Source of the DNA: Mucilaginibacter gracilis
GTDB lineage: Bacteria; Bacteroidota; Bacteroidia; Sphingobacteriales; Sphingobacteriaceae
Assembly (NCBI RefSeq): GCF_003633615.1
Contig: NZ_RBKU01000001.1
Span: forward strand, 434,001-498,000
Length of the DNA: 64,000 bases
Reading direction: 5' to 3'
The number at the start of each line of letters is the position of its first letter. Position 1 is the first letter of the stretch. Positions 45,858-55,112 of this stretch are shown here, piece by piece. Made by a program: the position numbers and the translations under genes. The notes beneath the pieces are model-generated. The model saw only the letters and a program-made list of their open reading frames with translations, was not told the origin of the DNA and made no database searches.

Positions 45858-48152
45858 TTAATTATTGATGCCTTTGGGCTGATAAGCGGGTTTACTGGCC
45901 CAGTTTTTAGCCGGCATATCTTGCATGTAAATATCTAATTGCCCGCCGTTCATTATATCGCGGTAGCTGATATAGCTATTAGGCATTGCCTTGCCATTTA
46001 GTTTTACAGCATAAATGTACATTGCTTTTATACTTTTTTTGTGGCATATCACCTGGAATTTTTTACCGTTTTGCAGGCTAACCGCGACTTGATTAAACAA
46101 CGGCGAACACAACATATACTGGCCTGATATTGGGTTAACCGGATAAAAACCCATAGCGGCAAACATGTACCATGCCGACATCTGGCCCGCATCGTCGTTA
46201 CCGCCTAAACCGCCTGGCCCGTCGCTATACTCGGCGGCTAATATTTTACGTACTGCGGCCTGTGTTTTCCAGGGGGAAGGCGTAAAATTATACATAAACG
46301 GAATTTGATGACCTGGCTCGTTACCGTGCCAGTACTCGCCTTTGCTAAACAAGCTATCTAACTCTTGTTCAAGTTTATCGGCACCGCCCATTAGTTTGGC
46401 AAGCCCCGGTACATCATGTGGCACATAAAAGGTGTATTGGCGCGGTGTGCCCTCGGTAATATAAGTTTCTTTTTTATCGGGGTTAAAAGGAGATACCCAA
46501 CTACCATCGGCATGCTTACCGCGGGTAAAGCCTGTTGATGCATCAAATACGTTGGTGTAATACATGGCCCGCTTAATTAAAGCGCTGTAATCGTTAGTGT
46601 TTTTAAGGCGTTTTGCAAATTGCGCCAATGCATAATCATCGTAAGCATACTCCAGTGTGCGGCTAACCTGTTCCATTTTATGAAAGGCATCAAGCACACT
46701 ATCCTCAACCGGGATGTATTTATATTTCAAATAGCTATCCAGAGCCCTCCGGCCTTTGCCTTCAACATAATCGGCACGGTTGGCAGGAATGTCAAAAGCG
46801 TTATGTCTTAAAATTTGATAAGCTTCGTTGGCATTAAAATCAGTAATGCCTTTTAAATAGGCCGAACTGATTACCGATGTAGTATGATCGCCTATCATCT
46901 CGGAAGTATAACTGTTCCAGCAAGGGAAAATAGGCATCCAGCCGCCTTGTTTTCCTTTCAGCAGCAACGATTTCGCCAGGTTATTTACAAACGGTGGATT
47001 CAGTATTTCAAACAGTGGTATTTCGGCCCGGTAAATATCCCACATCGAGAAATCATCATAATAATTACCAGCAGCTAATTTTTCTATCTGGTAGTTGCCC
47101 GCAAACCGCGGATACCTGCCATCTACATCATTAAACAAACGCGGCTGTTGCATGGCGTGGTAATAAGCGGTGTAAAACACACGTTTATCCTGCACGTTAT
47201 TGGTTTCAATTTTTATCTGGCCTAAAGTTTTTTCCCATTTGGCTTTGTTGGCTGCGGCAACCTGCTCAAAATTAAAACCCGGCATTTCGGCTTGTAAATT
47301 TTTGCGGGCCCCTTCCAGGCTGGTAAATGATGTTCCTATCCGTATGGTTAGCTTTTCGCCTTTGTTGAGTTTAAAACCGGCATAAACACCCGCGCCATCG
47401 TCGTTTTTAATACTATCCGCAGTAAATATTTTGTCGTTTAAAAAAGCACCTGTGTTACCCGGAGCCCTTTCAATACGGATCACAAAAAAACCGCTGAAAC
47501 CTGCACTTTTGCCCCAACCCTGGTAAATGCGGTGTACCGGGTTGTAGCCCCATATTTCGCCTCTGCGCTTATCTATTTTTACAAACCCTTCGTGGTAATC
47601 ACTATTGGCTTTAATTAACAGGTACAGGCTATCGGCCCTGTTCATGGTAAATTGCATCATGCCGCAGCGCTCGGTGGCGGTAACTGCGGCCTTGAGCTGG
47701 TATTGTTTAAGGTTAATGCTATACATATCCGGACCCGATGTTTCATCTGTATGTTTAAAGGTAGCACCGTAGTTGGTTGTTTTTAATTTACCTGTGATGG
47801 GCATAACGCTAAAGCTGCCGTAATCCTGCGTGCACGATCCGCTTAACCAGTGTGAGCCACGTATACCATTTAACACATCATCCTTATAATAATAAGGCGG
47901 AACGCATTTACTTTCGGATGCCTGGGTTTGAGGTGTCCATTGTGTCATCCCGAAAGGAACGGTAACAGCGGGGATAGTATTGGCGTAACGCGCCAGTACC
48001 GAACCATGTTTTAATGCTGATGATGTGGTGGCTGTAGCTGTACCGGCCATTGGTTGTACATAATTCGCCAAACCCTGAGCTATAGCCAGGTGTGTGACGA
48101 ATAACAGACAAGCACCCATAATACAGCTTTTAACATATTTTGGTAAACTCAT
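45858..48152 (-). CDS. Secreted GH92 alpha-mannosidase family enzyme
   Basis: This 764-residue protein has a signal peptide (CIMGACLLFVTHLAIAQ). GH92 features run through the whole length: PAVTVPFGMTQWTPQT near the N terminus, GIRGSHWLSGSC, FSMWDIYRAEIPLFEI in the middle and GNDDAGQMSAWYMFAAMGFY near 680, the catalytic acidic region. Characterised GH92 enzymes are calcium-dependent exo-alpha-mannosidases that trim N-glycans or mannans. It lies with the GH2 gene on the strand of susCD but is cut off from them by the insertion sequence. No clear promoter of its own is visible at 48153-48264. Confidence 0.93.
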   Translation of the reverse strand: MSLPKYVKSCIMGACLLFVTHLAIAQGLANYVQPMAGTATATTSSALKHGSVLARYANTIPAVTVPFGMTQWTPQTQASESKCVPPYYYKDDVLNGIRGSHWLSGSCTQDYGSFSVMPITGKLKTTNYGATFKHTDETSGPDMYSINLKQYQLKAAVTATERCGMMQFTMNRADSLYLLIKANSDYHEGFVKIDKRRGEIWGYNPVHRIYQGWGKSAGFSGFFVIRIERAPGNTGAFLNDKIFTADSIKNDDGAGVYAGFKLNKGEKLTIRIGTSFTSLEGARKNLQAEMPGFNFEQVAAANKAKWEKTLGQIKIETNNVQDKRVFYTAYYHAMQQPRLFNDVDGRYPRFAGNYQIEKLAAGNYYDDFSMWDIYRAEIPLFEILNPPFVNNLAKSLLLKGKQGGWMPIFPCWNSYTSEMIGDHTTSVISSAYLKGITDFNANEAYQILRHNAFDIPANRADYVEGKGRRALDSYLKYKYIPVEDSVLDAFHKMEQVSRTLEYAYDDYALAQFAKRLKNTNDYSALIKRAMYYTNVFDASTGFTRGKHADGSWVSPFNPDKKETYITEGTPRQYTFYVPHDVPGLAKLMGGADKLEQELDSLFSKGEYWHGNEPGHQIPFMYNFTPSPWKTQAAVRKILAAEYSDGPGGLGGNDDAGQMSAWYMFAAMGFYPVNPISGQYMLCSPLFNQVAVSLQNGKKFQVICHKKSIKAMYIYAVKLNGKAMPNSYISYRDIMNGGQLDIYMQDMPAKNWASKPAYQPKGINN

Positions 48153-48260
48153 TGTAGCTTTATTAATTAATGATAGTTACAAACAAATGCAGGCAAACCC
48201 ATCAAATTTTTTTATTGGTAAAAAGGGATAGAACGAATTTTAAAACGACTTAAATATATT

Positions 48261-50003
48261 AAATGAGGCCGTCTCATAAGCAATTATGAGGCGGTTTTTT
48301 TATGGAATATATTTGGATTGTGCTATTAGGGGCTGAAGCTCTATTGTGCAGATATTTCGTTTCTGATCGATTCTAAGAGCGTTTTTTGGAAAAAGGGGGC
48401 GAAAAGCCTCAGGCTTTCCACTTTCTGAGGTTATGAGCGATGGATAACAGGCCTATTTCGACCTCGGTTTTGGACATGCCTTTCAGCAGAAAGCGCCTGA
48501 AGCCATGATTATGCTTCAGTTGGGCAAATACCGGTTCCACATCGGCAGGCCTTCGCTTTCGGTATTTGATGCCCTGTTCTGTATTTAATCTTTCCTTTGC
48601 TTCCTGCTTGTGTTTTCTCAGGGAATGGTTCACCTCAACGATCCGGTTGCCCTGCCCGCTATGGCATACGCCACGCATGGGGCAGTTATTACAATTCTTT
48701 GCCTGGTAACGGCTGATCAGCTGTACATGGCCCGATGTGGTTATTCTTTGACCATCACCGATATGTGCCATCCGCTGGCCCATCGGGCAGGTCAGGTAGT
48801 TTTCCCCTTCGTTGTAATGCAGGCTGTCATTACTGAACGCTTTGATGCCTTCCTTTTGTTCTTTGTCGAACGTATTGTACTTGATATAGGCTTCGATGCC
48901 TTTTTGCTGTAAGATGCCGTAGTTCTCGTCTGAACCGTAGCCGGCATCGGCCACAACTGCTTGGGGAAGTGTGTTGTATAGTGCTTCGTATTGGTCTATG
49001 TGAGATGGCAGGGTCTGATAATCGGTAGAGGTTTGATGCAGGCTGTAGTTAAGGATGAACTGATCTTGTGTGGATATTTGTAGGTTATATCCAGGTTTAA
49101 GCTGCCCGTTCAGCATGTGGTCTTCCTTCATCCGCATAAAAGTCGCATCCGGGTCGGTCTTTGAAAAGCTGTTACGGATACCTAACTGCTTTTCCTGCTG
49201 GTCATAACGTTCCAGGTTTGCAGGCCAGTTCTTTCTGGCATAGTTCAGCTTTTGTTTGACCTGCTTGCTTACTTCTTCCTTGTCGTTCAAAGCGGCATCG
49301 ATCTTAGCTATGGTTTCTTTTACTTTTTCAGGGTTGATCTCTTCAAAAGATATTGGCGTGGTATCTTTTAGTTCTTCTGCCGCAAGGCCTTGCGCGTACT
49401 TCCATAGTTCATCCAGCTGGCTTTTGATCTTCTCTTTACTGTTCTTGATGCTTTTGCCCCATACAAAGGTGTATTTGTTCGCCACCGATTCGATCTTGGT
49501 GCCATCGGTAAACACAGTCTCTTTAAGCGAAACGATACCCTGTTCTGCCAACAGCAGTACAATCTGAGAGAAGATCTGCTTTAAGATACCCGACAGCTTT
49601 TCGCTCCGGAAACGGTTTATGGTATTGTGATCGGGCTTCTTCATCCCCAACAGCCACATAAAGTGGACGTTCTGTGCCGCCTGGTCTTCCAGCTTTCTTG
49701 ATGAATAGGTATTGGTCAGGTAACCATACACCAGCAGTTTCAGCATCAGCCGCGGATGGAAGCTTGATGCCCCGCCGCCTTTATACTTGCGGTTGATCGG
49801 TTTAACGTCTATCAAGTCAACTACTTGTTTGACTATGCGTACCGGGTGGCCCTCAGGTACTAACTCCTCCAGTTTATACGGTAAAAATGTTAACTGGTCA
49901 GGGTCATATGGCTTAAAAACTACTTTCGCTCCCATGCCTTTAAGTTAACAAAAATCACTCTAAAATAACAAGAGGCTGCCTCACTTTTGAGACAGCCTCA
50001 AAT
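48261..50003. mobile_element. Complete IS1182-family insertion sequence with target duplication
   Basis: The element spans 48265-49999 (1735 bp) and is bracketed by the direct repeat AAAT at 48261-48264 and 50000-50003. Its ends are inverted repeats: GAGGCCGTCTCATAAG on the left and GAGGCTGTCTCAAAAG on the right (14 of 16 matching). One intact transposase gene is inside. Each end also folds into its own hairpin: 48270-48295 (11-bp stem, then TTTTTTT on the plus strand) and 49972-49999 (12-bp stem with one mismatch, then TTGTTATTTT on the minus strand). The right target repeat begins 8 bases after the susD stop. An intact duplication and gene suggest a fairly recent insertion. Confidence 0.95.
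48409..49935 (-). CDS. IS1182-family transposase
   Basis: This 508-residue DDE transposase appears intact. It starts MGAKVVFKPYDPDQLTFLPY. The N-terminal DNA-binding region has LVYGYLTNTYSSRKLEDQAA and PDHNTINRFRSEKL. The catalytic core shows Asp in VFTDGTKIES, Asp in VVADAGYGSDENY and Glu near the C terminus; NNCPMRGVCHSGQGN is the conserved Cys cluster of this family. It is transcribed in the direction of the PUL. Confidence 0.95.
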   Translation of the reverse strand: MGAKVVFKPYDPDQLTFLPYKLEELVPEGHPVRIVKQVVDLIDVKPINRKYKGGGASSFHPRLMLKLLVYGYLTNTYSSRKLEDQAAQNVHFMWLLGMKKPDHNTINRFRSEKLSGILKQIFSQIVLLLAEQGIVSLKETVFTDGTKIESVANKYTFVWGKSIKNSKEKIKSQLDELWKYAQGLAAEELKDTTPISFEEINPEKVKETIAKIDAALNDKEEVSKQVKQKLNYARKNWPANLERYDQQEKQLGIRNSFSKTDPDATFMRMKEDHMLNGQLKPGYNLQISTQDQFILNYSLHQTSTDYQTLPSHIDQYEALYNTLPQAVVADAGYGSDENYGILQQKGIEAYIKYNTFDKEQKEGIKAFSNDSLHYNEGENYLTCPMGQRMAHIGDGQRITTSGHVQLISRYQAKNCNNCPMRGVCHSGQGNRIVEVNHSLRKHKQEAKERLNTEQGIKYRKRRPADVEPVFAQLKHNHGFRRFLLKGMSKTEVEIGLLSIAHNLRKWKA

Positions 50004-50007
50004 GGTT

Positions 50008-51447
50008 TTATAGGTATCCGGGGTTTTGAGTTAAATTAGGATTTAACTGAATTTCCCTTAACGGGATAGGAAATAAATTTAAAGTGCTCACAACATTGCC
50101 AATGGTGCCGTTTGCCGATCTGTTATTGGCTTTAAAAGCTGTCATCACCTGTACATAGGTACCCCAGCGTACCAGGTCAAACCATCTTTCGGCTTCAAAG
50201 CAAAGCTCTACACGCCTTTCATTACGAATTGCTGTACGTGCGTCTTCCTGTGAAAGCCCAAGTTTTGGTGTAAGGGTAGCCCTGGTGCGTACCAGGTTAA
50301 GTTGGGTTAATGCATCGGTAGTTTTACCGTTTTCGTTAAGTGCTTCTGCGTAAAGCAAAATAATATCGCCATAACGTAATACCGGCCAATCGTTATCTCC
50401 TTCGCTAACGCCGGTAACGCTTGAGTAAACAAATTTTTTGGCATAATAATACACCAGCGTGCCCGAATTATAAATGCCTATTGATGTAGCTAAGCGGGCA
50501 TCTCCGGGTTCAAAAGCTCTATATAAATCGGCAGTGCCAATATTATTACTATTACCGGTAACTGATGTGGTAATTGTTGTACCTGATGGCTGTGGCACAA
50601 AACCCCTTGCAAAGGTATTACCTTCGCTAAAGCCACCGCTGATGTACTGTACCGAAAATATAATATCCTTATTGTTATCATTACCCAACCCAAATACCTG
50701 GTTGTAGGGTATCAATGTACCGGCTGTTGCCGAAACGGTAGCCAAAATTGCTTCGGCCTGGGTAAACTTGTTTTCGAACATGTAAACTTTGCCTAACAGG
50801 GCGTTGGCAGCTATGCTGGTTGCACGGCCTATATCGGTACCGGTATATGATGCCGGTAATACTGCCGCAGCTTCAGTTAAGTCCTTTTCTATTTGGGCGT
50901 AAACCGCTGCCGATGTTGCACGGTTATAGGTGTAAGCCTGTTGCTCTGATGTTATTTCGGTTAATATTAATGGTACACCGCCAAACATGCGCACCAGGTT
51001 AAAATACATTAGCGCTCTTAAAAACTTAGCCTGGCCGGTATAACTATCACGGTTAGCCTGCGTCATTACCGGGGTACCAACATGGCCCAAAACAATATTT
51101 GCGTAGGCTATGGTTGCATAAAACCGGGTGTATGCGTTTTGCAGGTTTGTAGATGTTGCGGCCCAGGTTAGTTTATCCTCTTCTCCGTAAAGCACCTCGC
51201 TTTCGCTATAAGTTTCGGTATTGTCAGATGGGACTTCGCCAAAACCATATTGTTCGTTATAAATTGGCCTCAAGCTGCTATATACTCCGTTAAGTGCTGT
51301 TTTTATATCAATTTCGGTAGTATAATAAGTACTTACCGGAACTATACCCTGCGGTGTAACATCAATAAACGACTTGTTACAAGCGGGCAATACGGCTACC
51401 AGGGTAAATAAGGAAAGGCTGCTTATGATTAGTTTTTTAATTTTCAT
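50008..51447 (-). CDS. SusD/RagB-type glycan-binding lipoprotein
   Basis: This 479-residue protein starts at the ATG at 51447 (MKIKKLIISSLSLFTLVAVL, lipobox VLPAC, Cys23); a frame from 51477 adds ten residues and overlaps susC. SusD proteins are outer-membrane surface lipoproteins that close over the SusC barrel and hold the glycan. Typical segments are ALNGVYSSLRPIYNEQYGFG, AKFLRALMYFNLVRMFGGVP, and near the C terminus ERRVELCFEAERWFDLVRWG and the PIPLREIQLNPNLTQNPGY end. It starts 19 bases after the susC stop. An insertion sequence begins just behind its stop codon. Confidence 0.95.
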   Translation of the reverse strand: MKIKKLIISSLSLFTLVAVLPACNKSFIDVTPQGIVPVSTYYTTEIDIKTALNGVYSSLRPIYNEQYGFGEVPSDNTETYSESEVLYGEEDKLTWAATSTNLQNAYTRFYATIAYANIVLGHVGTPVMTQANRDSYTGQAKFLRALMYFNLVRMFGGVPLILTEITSEQQAYTYNRATSAAVYAQIEKDLTEAAAVLPASYTGTDIGRATSIAANALLGKVYMFENKFTQAEAILATVSATAGTLIPYNQVFGLGNDNNKDIIFSVQYISGGFSEGNTFARGFVPQPSGTTITTSVTGNSNNIGTADLYRAFEPGDARLATSIGIYNSGTLVYYYAKKFVYSSVTGVSEGDNDWPVLRYGDIILLYAEALNENGKTTDALTQLNLVRTRATLTPKLGLSQEDARTAIRNERRVELCFEAERWFDLVRWGTYVQVMTAFKANNRSANGTIGNVVSTLNLFPIPLREIQLNPNLTQNPGYL

Positions 51448-51466
51448 GATCTTCAAGTTAAAACAA

Positions 51467-54400
51467 TTAAAATCCAAAATTTACACCTACAATTATTGTG
51501 CGGGCTGTAGGATAGGTTCCTTGGTCAACACCCGGCGTTGTAGGGTCGCCGCCCATAATATTTGCTTCGGGATTGTAACCTGAGTATTTAGTTATCAAAA
51601 ACGGATTTTGAGCAGTTACATAAATGCGGGCAGTTTTTATAAATATTTTATGCAACTGGCTATCCGTCATGCGGTAGCCCAAAGTGATGTTTCTCACCCT
51701 CAGGTACGAACCGTTTTCAACATCAAGGTTAACCAAGGCATTGCCCGGGTTTACAAAAGCACCTGATAAAGGCGATGGATAAGTTACATTCCTATCTGGC
51801 GTTGCCGGGTCGAAATAATTTTTGTAATAAACACTGCGCGAGTTTTGGTTGTTGTTACCGCTAATGGTTTGCCTGTTATTTCCATTAATGATACTAACGC
51901 CTTGTACGCCCTGTATTAAAACACTCAGGTCGAAGTTTTTGTATTGAAAAGTATTGGTTAAACCGTAAGTATAGTCCGGCAAGCCGTGGCCTAGCACAGT
52001 TCGGTCGTTAGCATCAATTTTACCATCACCGTTAATATCTTTTATCATCCAATCGCCAATTGAGTTACCCGATGTAGCCTTCGGGTTATTGGCCAAATCG
52101 GCAGCGTTTTTAAACACACCGGTTACTACATAGCCATACATTAAACCCAATGGCTGGCCTACCTGTACCTGGTAAACATTATTCCAACCGTTCATAGCGG
52201 CCACGGCAGGTAATGCCGATGGGCCGCCAAGGTCTAAAACCTTAGTGCGGTAAGTTGATAAATTGGCATTGGCGTTCCAGCGTACTTTGCCTAGGTTAAA
52301 ACCTGTGTTTACGTTAAACTCTAAGCCATTATTGCTCAATTTACCTAAGTTTGCCTGGTAGCTTGATGCGTAGCCAACATCAAGTGGCAAGGCTTTTTTC
52401 AGCAACATGCCGTTAGAGTTACGCTGAAAGTAATCGGCAGTAAAAACGATAGCACTGTTTAAAAAGCTAAGGTCAATACCTACACTGGTTTGATCATTTT
52501 TTTCCCAGGTAAGATCAGGATTGGCAAATCCGGTTTGCTGGGTACCAAATGTACGGGTACTGCCAGATGCGTAGTTGGTATTAAGAGCAATTGAGTTTAC
52601 ATACGTAAAGCTACCGATGTTGGCATTACCTGTGCGGCCATAACCACCTCTTAATTTCAGTTCGTTTATTTTTAGCTTCTCTAAAAATGGTTTCATAAAA
52701 GGCTCCTCGCTTACGCGCCAGCCAGCCGAAAACGAAGGAAATATTGCGTAACGGTTATTAGGACCAAAGCGTGACGAACCATCGTCGCGCACAGCGGCAG
52801 TGAAAAGGTATTTCTTAGCATAATCATAAGTAACCCTGCCAGCGTATGATACAAAGGTATTGGCATCAAATAATTCGGTACCAACAGTGTTTGGCGAAGC
52901 TAAAGGGCTTTGTACCGCTGTAGTAATAAACGTACCCGGCAAGCCCGCTGTGTAATTAATTTGCGAGTTATATTTTTGTGCCGAGAATAAGCCCAGCAAA
53001 TTAAAGTGATGTTTACCTATTTGCTTATCGTAAGTAGCGGTGTTTTCCCAAACCCAATCAAAACTGGTGCGGGTATTGTCAGATGCGTAAATACCAATCA
53101 ACGACGGGTTTGACGCAGAGGCCGTTGGTGCCGAGCCGTAAGCCATTGTACCGGGGATATAAGCATGTACTTGTTCGTTTTCTAAAGTTGCACCTAAATA
53201 GGTTTTTAATTTCAGGTCGCTAATAGGCGAATACTCCAGGAAAGTGCTGCTTAACGTGCGAAAAGCCCTTGAACGGTTAATAGACTGGCTTAAAATACCA
53301 ACCGGATTATAAAAGTTACTTGCCGAAAATGCAGCAGTTGGCGATAGGTTGTAACCCAGATCACGATCATAAGGTTGTTGAATATCACCATTTGCTTTGT
53401 ATACCGGCACTATAGGCTGGAAAGTTAAAGCCTGATTTAACGGACTTGGTAAGTTTACATTAGCAACCAAACCGGGTACACCAACCAAAAAATCGGATGG
53501 ATTGGCACCGGCACCACTTGCCTGGCCTGATGACGGCTGCCTAAATTGCTCGGCGTATGATGGTGATATAGAAAAGCCAAACTTTACCTTGTCTACCAAA
53601 TCGGCATCAAGGTTTATACGCGTTGTGTAACGGCTATAATCGGTACCAATTAATACCCCTTGCTGCTTGTAAAGGCCCGCCGAAGCATTAAATCTCACTT
53701 TTTCGCTACCGCCAGAAGCGTTAAGTTCAAAATCTCTTAAAGGCGCATTTCTAAAAATAGCTTTTTGCCAGTCAACATCGGGCAAGGCAGATACATCGCC
53801 GTCTAAGGCAGTTGGGTACAGCAATCCTTTTATCCGGCTCAAATCTTTTACTTGTTGTACATACTGGTCTCTTTTCAAAACGCTTATAAACCTGTTAACA
53901 CTTTGTACACCGTTGTATGCACTAACAGAGAAGGTGGTTTTACCTGCCTTTCCCCGTTTGGTTGTAACGATAACTACACCGTTTGCCGCGCGCGAACCGT
54001 AAATGGCTGCCGAAGCCGCATCTTTCAATACTTCTATCGATTCGATATCGCCGGGATTAATTAAATTAAAGTTTGATGCACTTTCGAGCGGATAACCGTC
54101 AACAACATAAAGCGGATCGTTAGATGAGCTTAAAGAGCTGATACCGCGCACGCGGATAGTAGGTGCCGCACCCGGTTTTGAACCCTGATCTGACTGCACC
54201 TGTACACCTGCCGCCAAACCGGCCAAAGCTTCGCCCGGAGTACTAACGGGTTGGCTGGCAATGCTTTTACCATCTACCTTGGCTATGGCTGCTGTAACTG
54301 TAGCGCGCGATTGTGTACCATAACCTACTACTACCACATCTGTTAATACATGCGCCTCATCGGCCAATACCACATTAATAATAGTTCTGTTGTTTACAGC

Positions 54401-54982
54401 AACCTCCTGGGTAACCATGCCAATAAAAGTAAATACCAATATGGCGCTGGTGTTAGGTACCTTTATGGTATAATCGCCATTTCCATCGCTTGTGGTGCCT
54501 TGCTGGGTACCCTTAATTGCAACACTTACGCCTGGTAACGATAGCCCTTTGCTATCGGTAACTTTACCACTAACGCTAATTGCAGCAATAACTACAACAG
54601 GTTTAGCTGGCGGTAAAATCTTTTTACGCACAATAATGGTATTATTATCGCCGGCTAATATCTCGGCAGTTTCGCTGGCAAAGCAAACTTTAAGTACCGT
54701 TTTAAGGTCGGTATCGTTGGCGTTAATAGTAACAGGTTTAGCCGAGCTTATAATTTCGGCATCGCAAATAAAATTATAGCCTGTTTGCTTGGTTAACTGG
54801 TTAAGCACCTCTTTTACAGGCGCATTTTTTACATTGATACTTACGTGCTGAGCCAGGCTTGCAGCACTTACCTGTAAAAGGGTAAGCAACATAAAAATGC
54901 CGGTAAGTTTCATTATCAATACAAATTTAGGGATACAACGCTGCATCTTCCCGCACTTTTGTGCAGTAAAAATTTTATACAT
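51467..54982 (-). CDS. SusC/RagA-type TonB-dependent outer-membrane transporter with STN domain
   Basis: This 1171-residue protein has a long signal region (1-45; FMLLTLLQVSAASLAQ). Next is an STN signalling domain (about 46-120; INVKNAPVKEVLNQLTKQTG), then a carboxypeptidase-regulatory beta-sandwich (about 133-215), a TonB box/plug with VVVVGYGTQSRATVT, GISSLSSSNDPLYVVDGYPL and AASAAIYGSRAANGVVIVTT, and a 22-strand barrel to the usual aromatic C terminus (VGVNFGF). It imports glycan with SusD. The STN domain implies contact with the FecR anti-sigma factor, linking transport to transcription. Confidence 0.96.
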   Translation of the reverse strand: MYKIFTAQKCGKMQRCIPKFVLIMKLTGIFMLLTLLQVSAASLAQHVSINVKNAPVKEVLNQLTKQTGYNFICDAEIISSAKPVTINANDTDLKTVLKVCFASETAEILAGDNNTIIVRKKILPPAKPVVVIAAISVSGKVTDSKGLSLPGVSVAIKGTQQGTTSDGNGDYTIKVPNTSAILVFTFIGMVTQEVAVNNRTIINVVLADEAHVLTDVVVVGYGTQSRATVTAAIAKVDGKSIASQPVSTPGEALAGLAAGVQVQSDQGSKPGAAPTIRVRGISSLSSSNDPLYVVDGYPLESASNFNLINPGDIESIEVLKDAASAAIYGSRAANGVVIVTTKRGKAGKTTFSVSAYNGVQSVNRFISVLKRDQYVQQVKDLSRIKGLLYPTALDGDVSALPDVDWQKAIFRNAPLRDFELNASGGSEKVRFNASAGLYKQQGVLIGTDYSRYTTRINLDADLVDKVKFGFSISPSYAEQFRQPSSGQASGAGANPSDFLVGVPGLVANVNLPSPLNQALTFQPIVPVYKANGDIQQPYDRDLGYNLSPTAAFSASNFYNPVGILSQSINRSRAFRTLSSTFLEYSPISDLKLKTYLGATLENEQVHAYIPGTMAYGSAPTASASNPSLIGIYASDNTRTSFDWVWENTATYDKQIGKHHFNLLGLFSAQKYNSQINYTAGLPGTFITTAVQSPLASPNTVGTELFDANTFVSYAGRVTYDYAKKYLFTAAVRDDGSSRFGPNNRYAIFPSFSAGWRVSEEPFMKPFLEKLKINELKLRGGYGRTGNANIGSFTYVNSIALNTNYASGSTRTFGTQQTGFANPDLTWEKNDQTSVGIDLSFLNSAIVFTADYFQRNSNGMLLKKALPLDVGYASSYQANLGKLSNNGLEFNVNTGFNLGKVRWNANANLSTYRTKVLDLGGPSALPAVAAMNGWNNVYQVQVGQPLGLMYGYVVTGVFKNAADLANNPKATSGNSIGDWMIKDINGDGKIDANDRTVLGHGLPDYTYGLTNTFQYKNFDLSVLIQGVQGVSIINGNNRQTISGNNNQNSRSVYYKNYFDPATPDRNVTYPSPLSGAFVNPGNALVNLDVENGSYLRVRNITLGYRMTDSQLHKIFIKTARIYVTAQNPFLITKYSGYNPEANIMGGDPTTPGVDQGTYPTARTIIVGVNFGF

Positions 54983-55059
54983 TTGTTTAGGATTAAATAA
55001 TTGGTTAATCGATTTAATTGGTGTTTTATCCTAATTAACCTAACTAAGGCTAATCAACG

Positions 55060-55084
55060 CCGGGGGTGGTCTCAACACTCCCGG
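55060..55084. promoter_or_regulatory. G+C-rich stem-loop in the fecR-susC spacer
   Basis: The arms CCGGGGGTG (55060-55068) and CACTCCCGG (55076-55084) pair over 9 bp with one wobble and a 7-base loop. On the plus strand it is followed by TTTTTGGATTTTTTTTT, a terminator shape pointing against the PUL genes. On the minus strand, where the genes are read, it would be an RNA stem about 80 bases before susC. Its role is unclear. Confidence 0.55.
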
Positions 55085-55112
55085 TTTTTGGATTTTTTTT
55101 TGCAGAAAGTAA

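Noticed and set aside
55060..55084. The stem-loop before susC as terminator of the fecR transcript
   Set aside because: The T-runs are on the plus-strand side; on the minus-strand RNA the stem is preceded by A and followed by CGTTGATT, so it does not have terminator form.
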